Assembly: GCF_039534085.1 (NCBI RefSeq) | Contig: NZ_BAAAUT010000004.1 | Coordinates: 124,001 to 188,000 of the forward strand | Reading direction: 5' to 3' | DNA: 64,000 bases | DNA from: Planomonospora_B alba | GTDB lineage: Bacteria > Actinomycetota > Actinomycetes > Streptosporangiales > Streptosporangiaceae | Part shown: piece after piece, positions 1 to 9,223 of the stretch | Layout: each line of letters starts with the position of its first letter | Numbering within the stretch: position 1 is the first letter of the stretch | Notes under the pieces: generated by a model | The model's database searches: none | The model's input: only the letters and a program-made list of their open reading frames with translations | What the model was told of the DNA's origin: nothing | Made by a program: the position numbers and the translations under genes

Positions 1-205
1 GCGGGCCGACGTCCTGCACCTGTCCGACGACGGCCGGGGGTTCGGCGGCTCCGAACCCGTCGCCGATCTCGTCGCGTGCCGCATCGCGGCCGGTCGGCGG
101 GTCGAGGTGGCGGTGGAGTGGACCGGGGCGGACCGCAGCCCGCAGGCGTGCCTGGCCCGCTATCGGGCCGCCGTCGCGTGGTGGGCCGCCAGGGAGGGAT
201 CGTGA
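1..205 (+). CDS. 3' end of an unidentified gene
   Basis: Only the last 67 codons lie in the window, read from base 2 to the TGA at 203-205. Codon use is strongly GC-biased, as in the genes that follow, so this is a real coding end. The fragment is hydrophilic and ends in WWAAREGS. I recognise no motif and give no function. The stop overlaps the GTG start of the next gene by four bases (GTGA), so the two are probably translationally coupled and part of the same operon as the glycosyltransferase, kinase and dehydrogenase genes. Confidence 0.6.
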   Translation, partial: RADVLHLSDDGRGFGGSEPVADLVACRIAAGRRVEVAVEWTGADRSPQACLARYRAAVAWWAAREGS

Positions 206-2394
206 CGGGGACCGGGCCGTGGGTGGTGGTCAGCGACTACCCGGCCTGGCCCAGCCCGTACTTCGCCGAGTTGGAACGGCATGCGCCCGCCCGGCTCCGT
301 CTGGAGTTCGCCTCCCGCCTGGAGGACCTCGACGGCCGGCCCGCGGGTGTCGTCAACCTGCACCGTCTCAAGCGCCTGTACCGCGGAGCGGACGGCGCCC
401 GCACCCTCGTCGCGGCCGAGGCGGTGCTCGCGCGGCTCGCCGCTCTCCGCCGGGCCGGATGGCGGGTGGTCTGGACGGTGCACAACCTGTTCCCCATCGA
501 CGGCGGCCCGCCGGGCGAGGCGGACCGCCGCGCGGCGTACGGCGTGCTCGACCTGGCCGACGCCGTCATCACCCACACCCGCGCCGACGCCCGCCACCTC
601 GCCACGCTGACCCGCGCGCCGGTCACCGTCGCCGGGTGGGCAGGACTGACGGCGGGAACGTCCACCGTCCCGCCGCGGGTCCGTGAGCTGGCCGCGCGGA
701 TCACGGCGGCTCCGGTCTCCGTGCTGATGCTGGGCAACCTCACCGCCTACAAGGACGTGGCCGCCGCCGTGCGCGCCTTCGCCTCCCGCACCCGGACCGC
801 GCACCTGTTCGTCGTCGGCCCCTCCCGCGAGGAGGACATGGCAGGGCTCACCGGCGTCGACCATGTCCATCTCCACCTCGAACGCGTCCCTCCGGAGCAC
901 GTCCACGCGCTGTACCGGGCCGCGGACGCCGCGCTCTGCCCCTACCGGACGGACGGGCCGTGGGAGTTCTTCACGCGGGTACTGCACCCCAGCTCGGTCG
1001 GTACGGCGGTCGCCTTCGGCACACCCGTGATCGCCCCAGACCTGCCCGCCGTGGCCGAGATGACCGCGGGCCGTCCCCGGTGGCTCTACCCGCCGGGCAC
1101 CGGCCCGGGAGCCGCACTGGCACTGGCCGAGGCGGAGGCCGCTCGCCTGCCGCGCCGTACGGCGGACGGCACGCACCGCTGGCAGGCCGTCCTCGCAGCG
1201 TACGAACGGCTGTCGCAGGAGCTGCTCGCTAGTGTGGCGAGCCGATCACCGGGAGTGGCCGCAGCAGCCGGCGGACGCCGTCGGCGGCCACGATCCCCAT
1301 CCAGCGAGGAGACCCGTCAGGTGTCCGGAAACCCCACCGAACGCATCGCCGCCGTCCTGGCCGACCGGTACGGCCTGGCCGCGGCGGATCTGGTCCAGCT
1401 GCCCATCGGACAGGGCACCGTCAACTACCGCGCCGCCTGCGCCGACCGGGAGGTGTTCGTCAAGAACTACCCGTCCGGCACCGACCTCCGCGCGGAGGCG
1501 GAGGCCGTGGAGCTGTCCGAGTTGGCCCGCCGGCACGGCATCCCCGCGGCGACGGTGCTGCGCAACCGTGACGGGCAGGTCATCGACGCCACCACCTCCA
1601 CCGCCGTCTCGGTATGGGAGTGGATGCCCGGCCGGGTCGTCACCGACCTGAACACCGCCCAGTACGAGCAGGCCGGGCACACGCTGGGCCGCATCCACGC
1701 GCTCTTCGCCGACCTGCCCGCCGGCGCCGGGCCTTCACCGGAGGCGGAGAAGTGGCGCGCGATCGACCCGGGAGAGCTGACCGCGACCGTCGACGAGCTC
1801 CTGGGGATCATCGCGAAGCGGGCCGCCGACGGCCTCACCGACACGTTCGACGTCGAGGCCGAACGCACCCTCACCGAACGCCGCGCTGTGCTCCCCCGGA
1901 TCCCGGAACTCCTCGCCGGCCTGCCCCGGCAACTCACCACGCAGGTCCTGCACGGCGACTACAGCCCGGTGAACCTGCTGTTCACCGGGGACGCGCTCTC
2001 GGCCGTCCTGGACTTCCGCCCGCCGGAGCCGTTCCTGCTCTCCTACGACCTGGGCCGGATGGCCTTCTACCCGAACACCGTCACCGGTGACCCGCACTGG
2101 CAGGACGCCGCCCGGGCCTTCGTCGCCGCCTACCGCGCCGCCAACCCGGCCGTGCCCGCCGCCGACGTCCGCGCCTGCGGCCGGGTCGCCCTGCTGCAAC
2201 TGCTCGGCAGCCTCTACGGCGTCAAACAGCACTACCTCAAGCCCGGGCTCTTCCAGGAGGACCTCGACGAGTTCTGGCTGATGCGGCACCGCACCGCCGA
2301 CATCATGCTCCGCCACCTGCCGGAGACGGACGCGCTCCTCGACGACCTGACCACCCGCCCGCCGTACGGGCTCGACCACCGAGGGGAACCATGA
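202..2394 (+). CDS. glycosyltransferase (GT-B) fused in frame to APH-type phosphotransferase
   Basis: About 730 aa from GTG 202, which is preceded by an AGGGAGG ribosome site; the frame is open further upstream, but that part lies over the previous gene. Residues ~5-350 look like a GT4-like GT-B glycosyltransferase, with a donor-domain stretch of the type LMLGNLTAYKD followed by VVGPSRE and FGTPVIAPDLPAV. After an Arg/Ser-rich linker, residues ~375-730 form an aminoglycoside/choline-kinase-like phosphotransferase: catalytic HGDYSPVN and metal-binding DFRPPE (DFR instead of the usual DFG/DFD), with a candidate ATP-binding Lys in VFVKNY. A GTG at 1321 with a GAGGAG site upstream could start the kinase separately, so this may be two genes without an intervening stop. 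It overlaps the next gene as ATGA. The context suggests sugar or natural-product modification; the substrates are unknown. Confidence 0.75.
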   Translation: MTGTGPWVVVSDYPAWPSPYFAELERHAPARLRLEFASRLEDLDGRPAGVVNLHRLKRLYRGADGARTLVAAEAVLARLAALRRAGWRVVWTVHNLFPIDGGPPGEADRRAAYGVLDLADAVITHTRADARHLATLTRAPVTVAGWAGLTAGTSTVPPRVRELAARITAAPVSVLMLGNLTAYKDVAAAVRAFASRTRTAHLFVVGPSREEDMAGLTGVDHVHLHLERVPPEHVHALYRAADAALCPYRTDGPWEFFTRVLHPSSVGTAVAFGTPVIAPDLPAVAEMTAGRPRWLYPPGTGPGAALALAEAEAARLPRRTADGTHRWQAVLAAYERLSQELLASVASRSPGVAAAAGGRRRRPRSPSSEETRQVSGNPTERIAAVLADRYGLAAADLVQLPIGQGTVNYRAACADREVFVKNYPSGTDLRAEAEAVELSELARRHGIPAATVLRNRDGQVIDATTSTAVSVWEWMPGRVVTDLNTAQYEQAGHTLGRIHALFADLPAGAGPSPEAEKWRAIDPGELTATVDELLGIIAKRAADGLTDTFDVEAERTLTERRAVLPRIPELLAGLPRQLTTQVLHGDYSPVNLLFTGDALSAVLDFRPPEPFLLSYDLGRMAFYPNTVTGDPHWQDAARAFVAAYRAANPAVPAADVRACGRVALLQLLGSLYGVKQHYLKPGLFQEDLDEFWLMRHRTADIMLRHLPETDALLDDLTTRPPYGLDHRGEP

Positions 2395-5084
2395 CCACGG
2401 ACATCGCCCCGCACCCGCGATCCGCTCCGGCGTGGCAGGTGCTGCGCGGCCCGATCCACCCCGCCGACCTGAGGGCCGAGGTCACCCGCCTCGCCGCCTC
2501 CCAAGGGCTGGAGGTCACCGTCTCCGACTCGCACGGCTTGATCATCACCGCACAGGAAGACGGCCGTGCCCGCATCGTCCTGCGCTGGCGCCGCTCGGCA
2601 TCCGAACGACCGGACACGCTGAGCCACGTCCTGCCGGCCGAGCCGTACCTGGAGATCCTCCTCGATCCCCAGCCGGACGGAGCCGAGACCACCCGACGGC
2701 TCGCGGACCGGCTGACCGTCAGGCTCCGCCGGTTCAGCCAGGCCGAACTGGACCAGATCGTCGCCTCCATGCCCCTGCTCGCCCGTTACGCCGTGCCTTC
2801 CCCGACGCTGGCGGGTTGGGCGGTGATCTTCCGCGACCACTACGTCGAGAACACCCTCGGCTTCCTCCTGGCGCTGGAACGGGCCGGGGTGCCCGCCGGG
2901 TGGATCCACGCGCTGGCCAAGGGCGACCGCACCCGTAACCGCGACCGTGTCCACGCCACCCTGCTCGACCGCGGGTGCGCCAGCGGGGTGCTCGACAACA
3001 CCGCCGTCAACGCGCCCGACATCCACGCCGACGAGCTGGCCCGCGCTCTGACCGAGGTGGACGCCTTCATCGACGCCGCCCACGCCGCGGGCCGCCGTGT
3101 GCTGGTCATCGACGACGGCGGTCTCCTCGCCCAGGGGTACGGCCGCGCCGACGCGCCCCGGCGGATCGACGCCGCGCTGGAGCTGACCGTCTCCGGTCTC
3201 AAGAGGATCGCGTCGGCCGAGGTGGACGTCCCGGTGTTCAACCTGGCCCGGTCCGAGCTGAAGACCGGCCTCGGCTACCCGGAGATCGCCGACTCCTGTC
3301 TGCGCCGGCTGCGGGAGCTCCTGCCCGCCGTCAAGGTGACGGGACGGCCGGTGCTCGTGATCGGCTACGGCACGCTCGGCTCCCGCCTGGCCCGGGCGCT
3401 GCTGGCGCAGGGCTGCCAGGTCCACGTCGTCGACTCCGACCCGCTCGCGCTCATCGCCGCCGCCGAGACCGGCCACCGTACCCACCGGACCGTCGCCGAG
3501 GCCCTGCGCGCGGCCCGGCCGTTCCTCGTCGTCGGCACCACGGGCGAGGACGCCCTCGGCGCGGACGACCTGAGACTGCTGCCCGACGGCGCCTTCCTCG
3601 CGCCGTTCGCCACCCGGGACTTCAGTCTCCTCGCCGACCCGCGGCACCGGACCGAGGAGATCCCCGGCGTCGGACGCCGTTACCGGCTGGACTCCGGGAA
3701 CCGGGTGACCCTCCTGGGAGACGGCCGCTCCCTCAACCTCTTCGAGGCCGACGCCATCCCCAACCAGGGGTACGACGCCTACCGGGCCGGAACGCTGATC
3801 GCCGCCGTCGCGCTGTGCGAGCAGGCCGACCGGCTGCCGCCCGGCGTCCACACCGGCCTCGTCGACCGGATCATCCGCGAAGCCGGGCTGTACGACGCCT
3901 ACTACGACACCTACCTCGCCACCACCCAGGCTCCGCGACCGGCCGCGGCCCGGCCGCTCGCCGGAGTCTCGGCCTGCGTGGTCGGCTACGGCGCCGCCGG
4001 GCGGCTGCACGCCGAGATCCTCACCGCGGAAGGCGCCGCGCTGACCGTCCTCGACCCCAAGCACCAGGACCTGCCGAGGGCCTACCGGAGCTTCCCCCAC
4101 GGCGTGGCCGAACTGCCCGCCGCGGTCGCCTCCGGCATCGGCCTGTGGTCGGTCTGCTGCCCCACCGCCGACCACCTCCCGGTCCTGCGCTCCGTCCTCA
4201 GCCAGGCTCCCGACGCCCGCGTCCTGCTGGAGAAGCCCGCCTGCCAGGGCCACGAGATCGACGCTTTCGCGGCTCTGCTCTCCAGCCACCGCAACGCCAG
4301 GGTCGTGGTCACCGACCAGTACCGGCACGCCCGCGTCCTGGACGTCCTGACCGGTCTCATCGCCGGCTTCGAGCCCGACGCCCCGATCGACCACATCGGC
4401 ATCGTCTTCAGCAAGGACCGCACCGCCGACATCGCCGAAGGGCGGTTCGTGGACCGCTTCTACGGCGTCCTCGGCTACGAGTGGCTGCACATGCTCGCGG
4501 TCCTGCGCCGCCTTCTGCCGGACGACGCCCTGGCCTCCTATCTCGCCACGCCCCCGCAGCAGATGGAGCTGTGGGCCACCTACGACGACCGTCTGTTCCT
4601 GTCCGCGCTCACCGAGCGCGCCGGCGTCGCCGCCGGAGGCGCACACCTGCGGATCGAGCTGACGTCGAGCATCACCAGCCCCACCGTCGTGCTCGGCAGT
4701 ACCCCGCGCACCGGGCTGGACCGGCCCGGCCTCTGGCAGCGCGGCCTGCGCTCCGCCGACAACCGCCACCGGCACGTCACCGTGCACGCCGGACGGACCC
4801 GGTTCACCGCCCATCTGGACCCGGTGACCGCCACCGGCGGCTGGCAGCTGGAGCGCAACCACCACCGGGTGACGGTCGAACGGGCCGGGGAGATCCTCCA
4901 CGACGAGGTGATCCAGGACTCACCCCTGCACACTTCCATCCGGCACGCCGTCACCGTCCTGACCGGCCCCGACCCCGTCCCGCCCCCGGATCTGGCCCCG
5001 CTCCGACGCATCGCGACACTCGCCGAGTTCCTCCGGGCCCAGCAGCCGTCATCGGAGGGGTCGATGCAGGTCCGACCGGCATGA
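2391..5084 (+). CDS. SAHH-like NAD-binding domain fused to Gfo/Idh/MocA-type oxidoreductase
   Basis: 897 aa starting at ATG 2391, which overlaps the upstream stop. Residues ~150-500 follow the layout of S-adenosylhomocysteine hydrolase: an NTL... helix, VLVIDDGG (~237-244), a SGLKRI segment, then a Rossmann motif VIGYGTLG (~323-330) with VVDSDP after it. The catalytic Lys/Asp region of true hydrolases is not conserved, so hydrolase activity is doubtful. Residues ~525-890 form a second Rossmann domain (VVGYGAAG ~530-537) with the LLEKPA signature (~612-617) of Gfo/Idh/MocA sugar dehydrogenases. The first ~140 residues are unassigned. The product is probably a bifunctional or regulated NAD-dependent enzyme acting with the neighbouring glycosyltransferase and kinase. 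It is followed by a strong hairpin and a convergent gene, so it is the last gene of its operon. Confidence 0.75.
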   Translation: MTTDIAPHPRSAPAWQVLRGPIHPADLRAEVTRLAASQGLEVTVSDSHGLIITAQEDGRARIVLRWRRSASERPDTLSHVLPAEPYLEILLDPQPDGAETTRRLADRLTVRLRRFSQAELDQIVASMPLLARYAVPSPTLAGWAVIFRDHYVENTLGFLLALERAGVPAGWIHALAKGDRTRNRDRVHATLLDRGCASGVLDNTAVNAPDIHADELARALTEVDAFIDAAHAAGRRVLVIDDGGLLAQGYGRADAPRRIDAALELTVSGLKRIASAEVDVPVFNLARSELKTGLGYPEIADSCLRRLRELLPAVKVTGRPVLVIGYGTLGSRLARALLAQGCQVHVVDSDPLALIAAAETGHRTHRTVAEALRAARPFLVVGTTGEDALGADDLRLLPDGAFLAPFATRDFSLLADPRHRTEEIPGVGRRYRLDSGNRVTLLGDGRSLNLFEADAIPNQGYDAYRAGTLIAAVALCEQADRLPPGVHTGLVDRIIREAGLYDAYYDTYLATTQAPRPAAARPLAGVSACVVGYGAAGRLHAEILTAEGAALTVLDPKHQDLPRAYRSFPHGVAELPAAVASGIGLWSVCCPTADHLPVLRSVLSQAPDARVLLEKPACQGHEIDAFAALLSSHRNARVVVTDQYRHARVLDVLTGLIAGFEPDAPIDHIGIVFSKDRTADIAEGRFVDRFYGVLGYEWLHMLAVLRRLLPDDALASYLATPPQQMELWATYDDRLFLSALTERAGVAAGGAHLRIELTSSITSPTVVLGSTPRTGLDRPGLWQRGLRSADNRHRHVTVHAGRTRFTAHLDPVTATGGWQLERNHHRVTVERAGEILHDEVIQDSPLHTSIRHAVTVLTGPDPVPPPDLAPLRRIATLAEFLRAQQPSSEGSMQVRPA

Positions 5085-5139
5085 CCGCGAGGGCAGAGGC
5101 ACGAGAAGGTGGAGACGGCAGCCTGAAGCGATCCGGATC

Positions 5140-5172
5140 GCTGCTTGACCCTGATCATTCGGGTCAAGCAGC
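5140..5172 (+). terminator. hairpin terminator between convergent operons
   Basis: A perfect 12-bp inverted repeat (GCTGCTTGACCC, 9-base loop, GGGTCAAGCAGC) lies 55 bases after the dehydrogenase stop, and a short T tract follows at about 5178. It sits between two convergent genes and could stop transcription from either side. The T tract is weak, as is usual in actinobacteria. It also marks the left edge of the defence island. Confidence 0.6.
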
Positions 5173-5336
5173 GCCGGACTTTTCACCTCGGATTCACCGA
5201 CCCACCGCCTCACGACAGTGCTCCACCAGCACATCAGAAGGTATGCACCAGATGGAGGCGGTGCCGCCGGCTGACGATGATCGGTCCTGTGAAGTCATAC
5301 GGAGTCGTCGGGACCCCGTTCGCAGAACCTGCAGGA

Positions 5337-8249
5337 TCACTTTTGAAGCAGATCGATGATCACTGCATCGCCCTTGCTGCTGTCCTTGGTCGTGAACGTC
5401 AGGAGTCGACGGTTGGTCCCTTGAGAGCCCTTGGGAGCGACCAGGTGGAACGCCATGACTACGTTGCCGGGTTCGATCTCTTCGACTGACTCGGGGTTCT
5501 TCAGGTCCTCCTCGATCAGTGGGTAAAGGAGGATCGCACCCCGTCTATCGCGAGCCAGCGCATCCGCGGCAGGGTCACCGATCGATCCTTCGACCCCTGC
5601 GATTCGCTTTGCCGGCGTTCGGTGACGTGGCGTGCTGATGGCTCCGAAGTAAGGCCCACGACGCCGTTTACGCATGTGCAGACTGAACGGCCCGTTGCCG
5701 ACGAGGCGCCCGTGTGCCTCCTTGGCACGGATGTGCTGAGGCAGGATGACCATCCAGTCTTCGATCTGGTCGGGGCGGAGCTTCCGCAGCCACGCGAGAT
5801 CCGGTTCGAAGTGCTCGGGGTTCACCCACTTAAGTGATTCCAGGACATCGAGCAACGCGGGGTGATCCACCGTACCCACGAAGGCGGGGAACTTCGTACC
5901 TGTGGTCGTCCGGAATTCAACCTTCTCCTGCGCGGCCTGGAGGATCGGCAAGAAGGACATCGTGTTGGCATGGATGAGTTCAGGCTTGTCAGGGTGACCC
6001 GTCGGCTCGATGCCGACTCCAGGCGAGCAACGTTCCGTCAAGACGGCGTTGTACATCTTGTTGGCCGTGGTGGGCTTGAGCCAGGGAAGGTGCTGGGCCA
6101 CCAGAGGGGGTATCTGCTTGGGAGTCACCTGGGGACGGCCTTCTACCAGCTCCGCATAACGTCGGAGTTCCGACCGGAAGTGCTCCTCATCGAGGACGAT
6201 CGCCTCGAACGCCTCATAGAGTTCACGTGTTATGTAGAGACGGACGAGGTCCTTGAAGCCCTTACGGTAGCCGAACCACCGGCCCATCTGCATGAGGGTG
6301 TCCGCCTGCTTGGTCAGCCTACGGTAGTAGGAGACCGTGAGCCCTTCGACGGTGAATCCCCGCGCGAGCTTGTTCCCACCGATCAGGATCCTCCAGACCT
6401 TGTTCCGATCGAAGTCGAGCTCCTCCTGCTCGATGTCCTTGTCGCTGTTGACCACGATGACGGGGTTGCCCATGCGACCGATCCGGGAGACGGCCTCACC
6501 GAGGTGAGGGACCAGATCATCGAAGGTCGCCGGAATCGGCAGATCCGATCCGATGGCTTGAGAAACCGGAAGGACATCCTTTTCATAAAGGGCACGGAGA
6601 CGCTCGTGCGAGGCTGTCGAGAAATAACCTTGCGTTTTCCACAGGTCCTGGACCTTCTCCGCCTGATCGCGATGTACGTTCTTCTTCATCGCTTCGTGGA
6701 TCAGCATCGTGTGATGCATGTACGGAGGAAGCCCTTGACGCTCGCGATACACCTTGACCGCGCCGGCGAGGACGTAGGCGTCCATCGCTTCGATGAGTTC
6801 ACCGTCGCCCTCGTCGCCACCCTCATCGAGGATACGGACATGGGCCTTCTCTTTCGAGTTTGCGACCGTGCGCTGCGACGGCTCTAAATCGGAGTCGAGG
6901 TCATGGAAGTCCGAAGCCCCCATGTACCCGGGCGTTCGACTTAGGGAGATCAGGAAGTCCTTGGGGAAGATGTCCTCGGCATCACTCGGGTCGATGAAGA
7001 CGTTCGCGAACGGAGTCGCCGTGTATCCGACGTACTGCGCACGCGGCAGCATCACGAGAAGCTGTGAGATCAATCGATTGATGGCGGTCCGCTCGACCTG
7101 ATCTTCCTTCCATTTCTTCGGATTGCTGGTGTTGATCGAAGCCTGATCCGACTCATCGTCCACGATCAACGTGGGGATCTCACCCAGGCGTGCAGTGATC
7201 TTGTTGAGGTCCTTCGCCAACTTGCCGAGAACTGTGGCGTTCTTCTTCACCACGAGAAGACGGGCGTCACTGAAGAAAAGATTCTCAGGATGGAAGAACG
7301 ACCTGTTACGCTCTCGCTTTTCGAAGTCGAGTGCAGCGATTCCCTGCCGGAGACTCTTGTAGTCGAAGCGGTGAGTGGTGAGCCGGTGGATGTCGGGGAA
7401 GCCCGCATCAGAGGGACGCGCACCGTGCTGCACGAACCTCTCTTCGATCCAGTCCGGACTGTCCAGATAGTCCACCGATTCGGCGGCTTCACTATCAGTG
7501 AGGTCGATGCCGCGGAGGAGATTCTCCCGGCCCACGAGCTCCATGTCGAGACGACGCTGTGTTTGAGCGCGCAAAAGGTCCGTCGTGCCGGTCAGGACGA
7601 TGACCAGACGGTAGCCGGCATCGATGGCCTTGGCGAGGACACCGGTGAAGTTGGCGGTCTTCCCGCTCTGAACGTACCCGACGACGAGACCCTTGGCCTG
7701 GTAGGCGTCTTCCCGCGTCGGATCCGACAGCCGTTCGACCACCCGATCCGTCGCGACGTCGAGAGCCGCGACCGCTTCGGGCGCCCAGCCACGCTTCTCG
7801 TTCAGGAAACGACTGTAGTGATCCCAGTAGAAATTGCGTTCTTGACGGACGGTGTCGGTGTACCACGGCTCCCACTGATCGGCGATCGTGATGGGCTCTT
7901 CGACGCCGGCGATGGGGAATCGCTCACGGAACAGAGCAGCGGTCTGATCGTCGACCTTCAGCCGCCGCATGACTTCCGCGCGGCGCTCCTCGCTGTTGGC
8001 CTTCGTACCCATCGTCCACGGCTCTGTTTCCGCCGCGTTGTCCCATGTGGCCAGTCGGAGATGAAGTTCCTTGCTCAGAACGTCGTCTGGATGGGCATCC
8101 GACAGATAAGTCCGAAGCGCGGCGTCGTCACAAGTGACGGAGGGGTCGTTGCAGATGAAGGCCGCTGCATCGTGCAAGCCTCGCTCGAGTCCGGCGGTCT
8201 TCAACATATCGAGTGCACCCCGATACGCCTTGCGGAAGGTTTCAGTCAT
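5337..8249 (-). CDS. Z1-domain P-loop ATPase (module A)
   Basis: 970 aa. The Walker A GYVQSGKT (~191-198) and Walker B region VDDESDQA (~363-370) define a helicase-like P-loop core; ARGFTVEGLTVSYY and QMGRWFGY (~640-670) are signatures of the Z1 domain, found next to GHKL ATPases and nucleases in predicted restriction systems. Z1 proteins are thought to be ATPases acting on DNA, but their chemistry is not established. It is the last gene of a four-gene operon; its ATG overlaps the stop of the DUF4420 gene (ATGA), implying 1:1 coupling. A second, clearly diverged Z1 protein of 853 aa lies at 19750. The gene appears intact. Z1 family assignment is confident; a role in defence is inferred from context. 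Confidence 0.85.
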   Translation of the reverse strand: MTETFRKAYRGALDMLKTAGLERGLHDAAAFICNDPSVTCDDAALRTYLSDAHPDDVLSKELHLRLATWDNAAETEPWTMGTKANSEERRAEVMRRLKVDDQTAALFRERFPIAGVEEPITIADQWEPWYTDTVRQERNFYWDHYSRFLNEKRGWAPEAVAALDVATDRVVERLSDPTREDAYQAKGLVVGYVQSGKTANFTGVLAKAIDAGYRLVIVLTGTTDLLRAQTQRRLDMELVGRENLLRGIDLTDSEAAESVDYLDSPDWIEERFVQHGARPSDAGFPDIHRLTTHRFDYKSLRQGIAALDFEKRERNRSFFHPENLFFSDARLLVVKKNATVLGKLAKDLNKITARLGEIPTLIVDDESDQASINTSNPKKWKEDQVERTAINRLISQLLVMLPRAQYVGYTATPFANVFIDPSDAEDIFPKDFLISLSRTPGYMGASDFHDLDSDLEPSQRTVANSKEKAHVRILDEGGDEGDGELIEAMDAYVLAGAVKVYRERQGLPPYMHHTMLIHEAMKKNVHRDQAEKVQDLWKTQGYFSTASHERLRALYEKDVLPVSQAIGSDLPIPATFDDLVPHLGEAVSRIGRMGNPVIVVNSDKDIEQEELDFDRNKVWRILIGGNKLARGFTVEGLTVSYYRRLTKQADTLMQMGRWFGYRKGFKDLVRLYITRELYEAFEAIVLDEEHFRSELRRYAELVEGRPQVTPKQIPPLVAQHLPWLKPTTANKMYNAVLTERCSPGVGIEPTGHPDKPELIHANTMSFLPILQAAQEKVEFRTTTGTKFPAFVGTVDHPALLDVLESLKWVNPEHFEPDLAWLRKLRPDQIEDWMVILPQHIRAKEAHGRLVGNGPFSLHMRKRRRGPYFGAISTPRHRTPAKRIAGVEGSIGDPAADALARDRRGAILLYPLIEEDLKNPESVEEIEPGNVVMAFHLVAPKGSQGTNRRLLTFTTKDSSKGDAVIIDLLQK

Positions 8250-9223
8250 TCGGTCACTCCGTGCTTCAGGGCTTCGACCAGGAAATCGGGTACGACCTCA
8301 CCGACGGGTTGATCGGTCAAGTCGATTCGGTAGCGGACGTCCGGAATGCGGGTGAGAGAAACACCTTGCAGTTTCGGAGGGGTCAGGCAGGGGAAGTCAT
8401 CGACGACGGCGAACGCCATGGAACGCGTGCGACGCCGCCACCGCGTACGACACGTATCCGCGTAGTGATCGTGCCAGCCCGCGGCGTGGAGCTTCCGGTT
8501 CAAGACGGGCCGCAGATCTCCGACACGATGCCGTGCGATCTCCACGAGTGCGGGCAAGGTGCTCCCGTCAGAGGCTTCTGCCCTGGTCAACTGATGAGAG
8601 ACGAGCCAGAGCGTTCGATCCCGGTTGGGGAGGAGCTGGGTCAGGGAGCCGATCCAGTGGGAACGGCGCTCTGCAGCCGTGGTTTTGACCTCGATGTCGT
8701 ATCCCTCGACGCCGAAATCGTGTTCCTCCCGTCCGGGACCTCGCCATGCTTCCAGAGCCTCTGCCGGGCCCAGCTGACGGCTCAGCCCGAGGAACAGCAG
8801 GATCTCCCCGAAGAGACCCAGTTCTTTCTCAACCGAGAGCGTCTCCACCCGCTCGAGCAGCCGTCCGAGGATACGGAGCGTGTCGTCGAGCGCGATGCCG
8901 AGGGTGAGGCCCTGCAGCTGCACCCGATCGGCTACCGCGCACAACACGGGGTACGCCTCGGCGAACAACCGAGGGTCGGTGACCACGACCTCCAGGCTCC
9001 GTCCCGCCTTCCGCTGGACGGAGCGGAGCCGTACATGCTCCAGCCGGGTCTCCGACGCGGTCGTGTCGGGCGCGGCCTGCATGCGGAGGCCGATCTCCTG
9101 CCGTTTCGGGTCGATGAACAAGGTCAGGCGAGGATCGCCTGGAATGGGGTGCTCGATCGGGACGGCTTGCCGTACGAACTCCTCGAAACTGTCTGCGCTG
9201 AGATGACGGTCGGGATTCGTCAT
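8246..9223 (-). CDS. DUF4420 PD-(D/E)XK nuclease (module A)
   Basis: 325 aa. The central segment GEILLFLGLSRQLG followed by a conserved HDFG and YDIEVKTT gives the acidic-then-ExK arrangement of PD-(D/E)XK nucleases of the DUF4420 type. The N-terminal half lacks obvious motifs and may be a DNA- or partner-binding part. The ATG overlaps the GHKL gene stop and the stop overlaps the Z1 start, so it is produced from the same message as both. In this family the protein is regarded as the likely DNA-cutting subunit of Z1/GHKL systems, by fold rather than by assay. The paralogue at 22308 keeps the same motif spacing (HDFS then VEVKAS) but little other evident similarity. Confidence 0.8.
   Translation of the reverse strand: MTNPDRHLSADSFEEFVRQAVPIEHPIPGDPRLTLFIDPKRQEIGLRMQAAPDTTASETRLEHVRLRSVQRKAGRSLEVVVTDPRLFAEAYPVLCAVADRVQLQGLTLGIALDDTLRILGRLLERVETLSVEKELGLFGEILLFLGLSRQLGPAEALEAWRGPGREEHDFGVEGYDIEVKTTAAERRSHWIGSLTQLLPNRDRTLWLVSHQLTRAEASDGSTLPALVEIARHRVGDLRPVLNRKLHAAGWHDHYADTCRTRWRRRTRSMAFAVVDDFPCLTPPKLQGVSLTRIPDVRYRIDLTDQPVGEVVPDFLVEALKHGVTE

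Noticed and set aside
2232..4901. 889-codon open frame antisense to the dehydrogenase fusion gene
   Set aside because: Composition is Gly/Val/Arg-rich without motifs, as expected for the complement of a high-GC gene; the plus strand has clear domains.
5862..6887. plus-strand frame of 341 codons opposite the module A Z1 gene
   Set aside because: Complement of a gene with strong family signatures.
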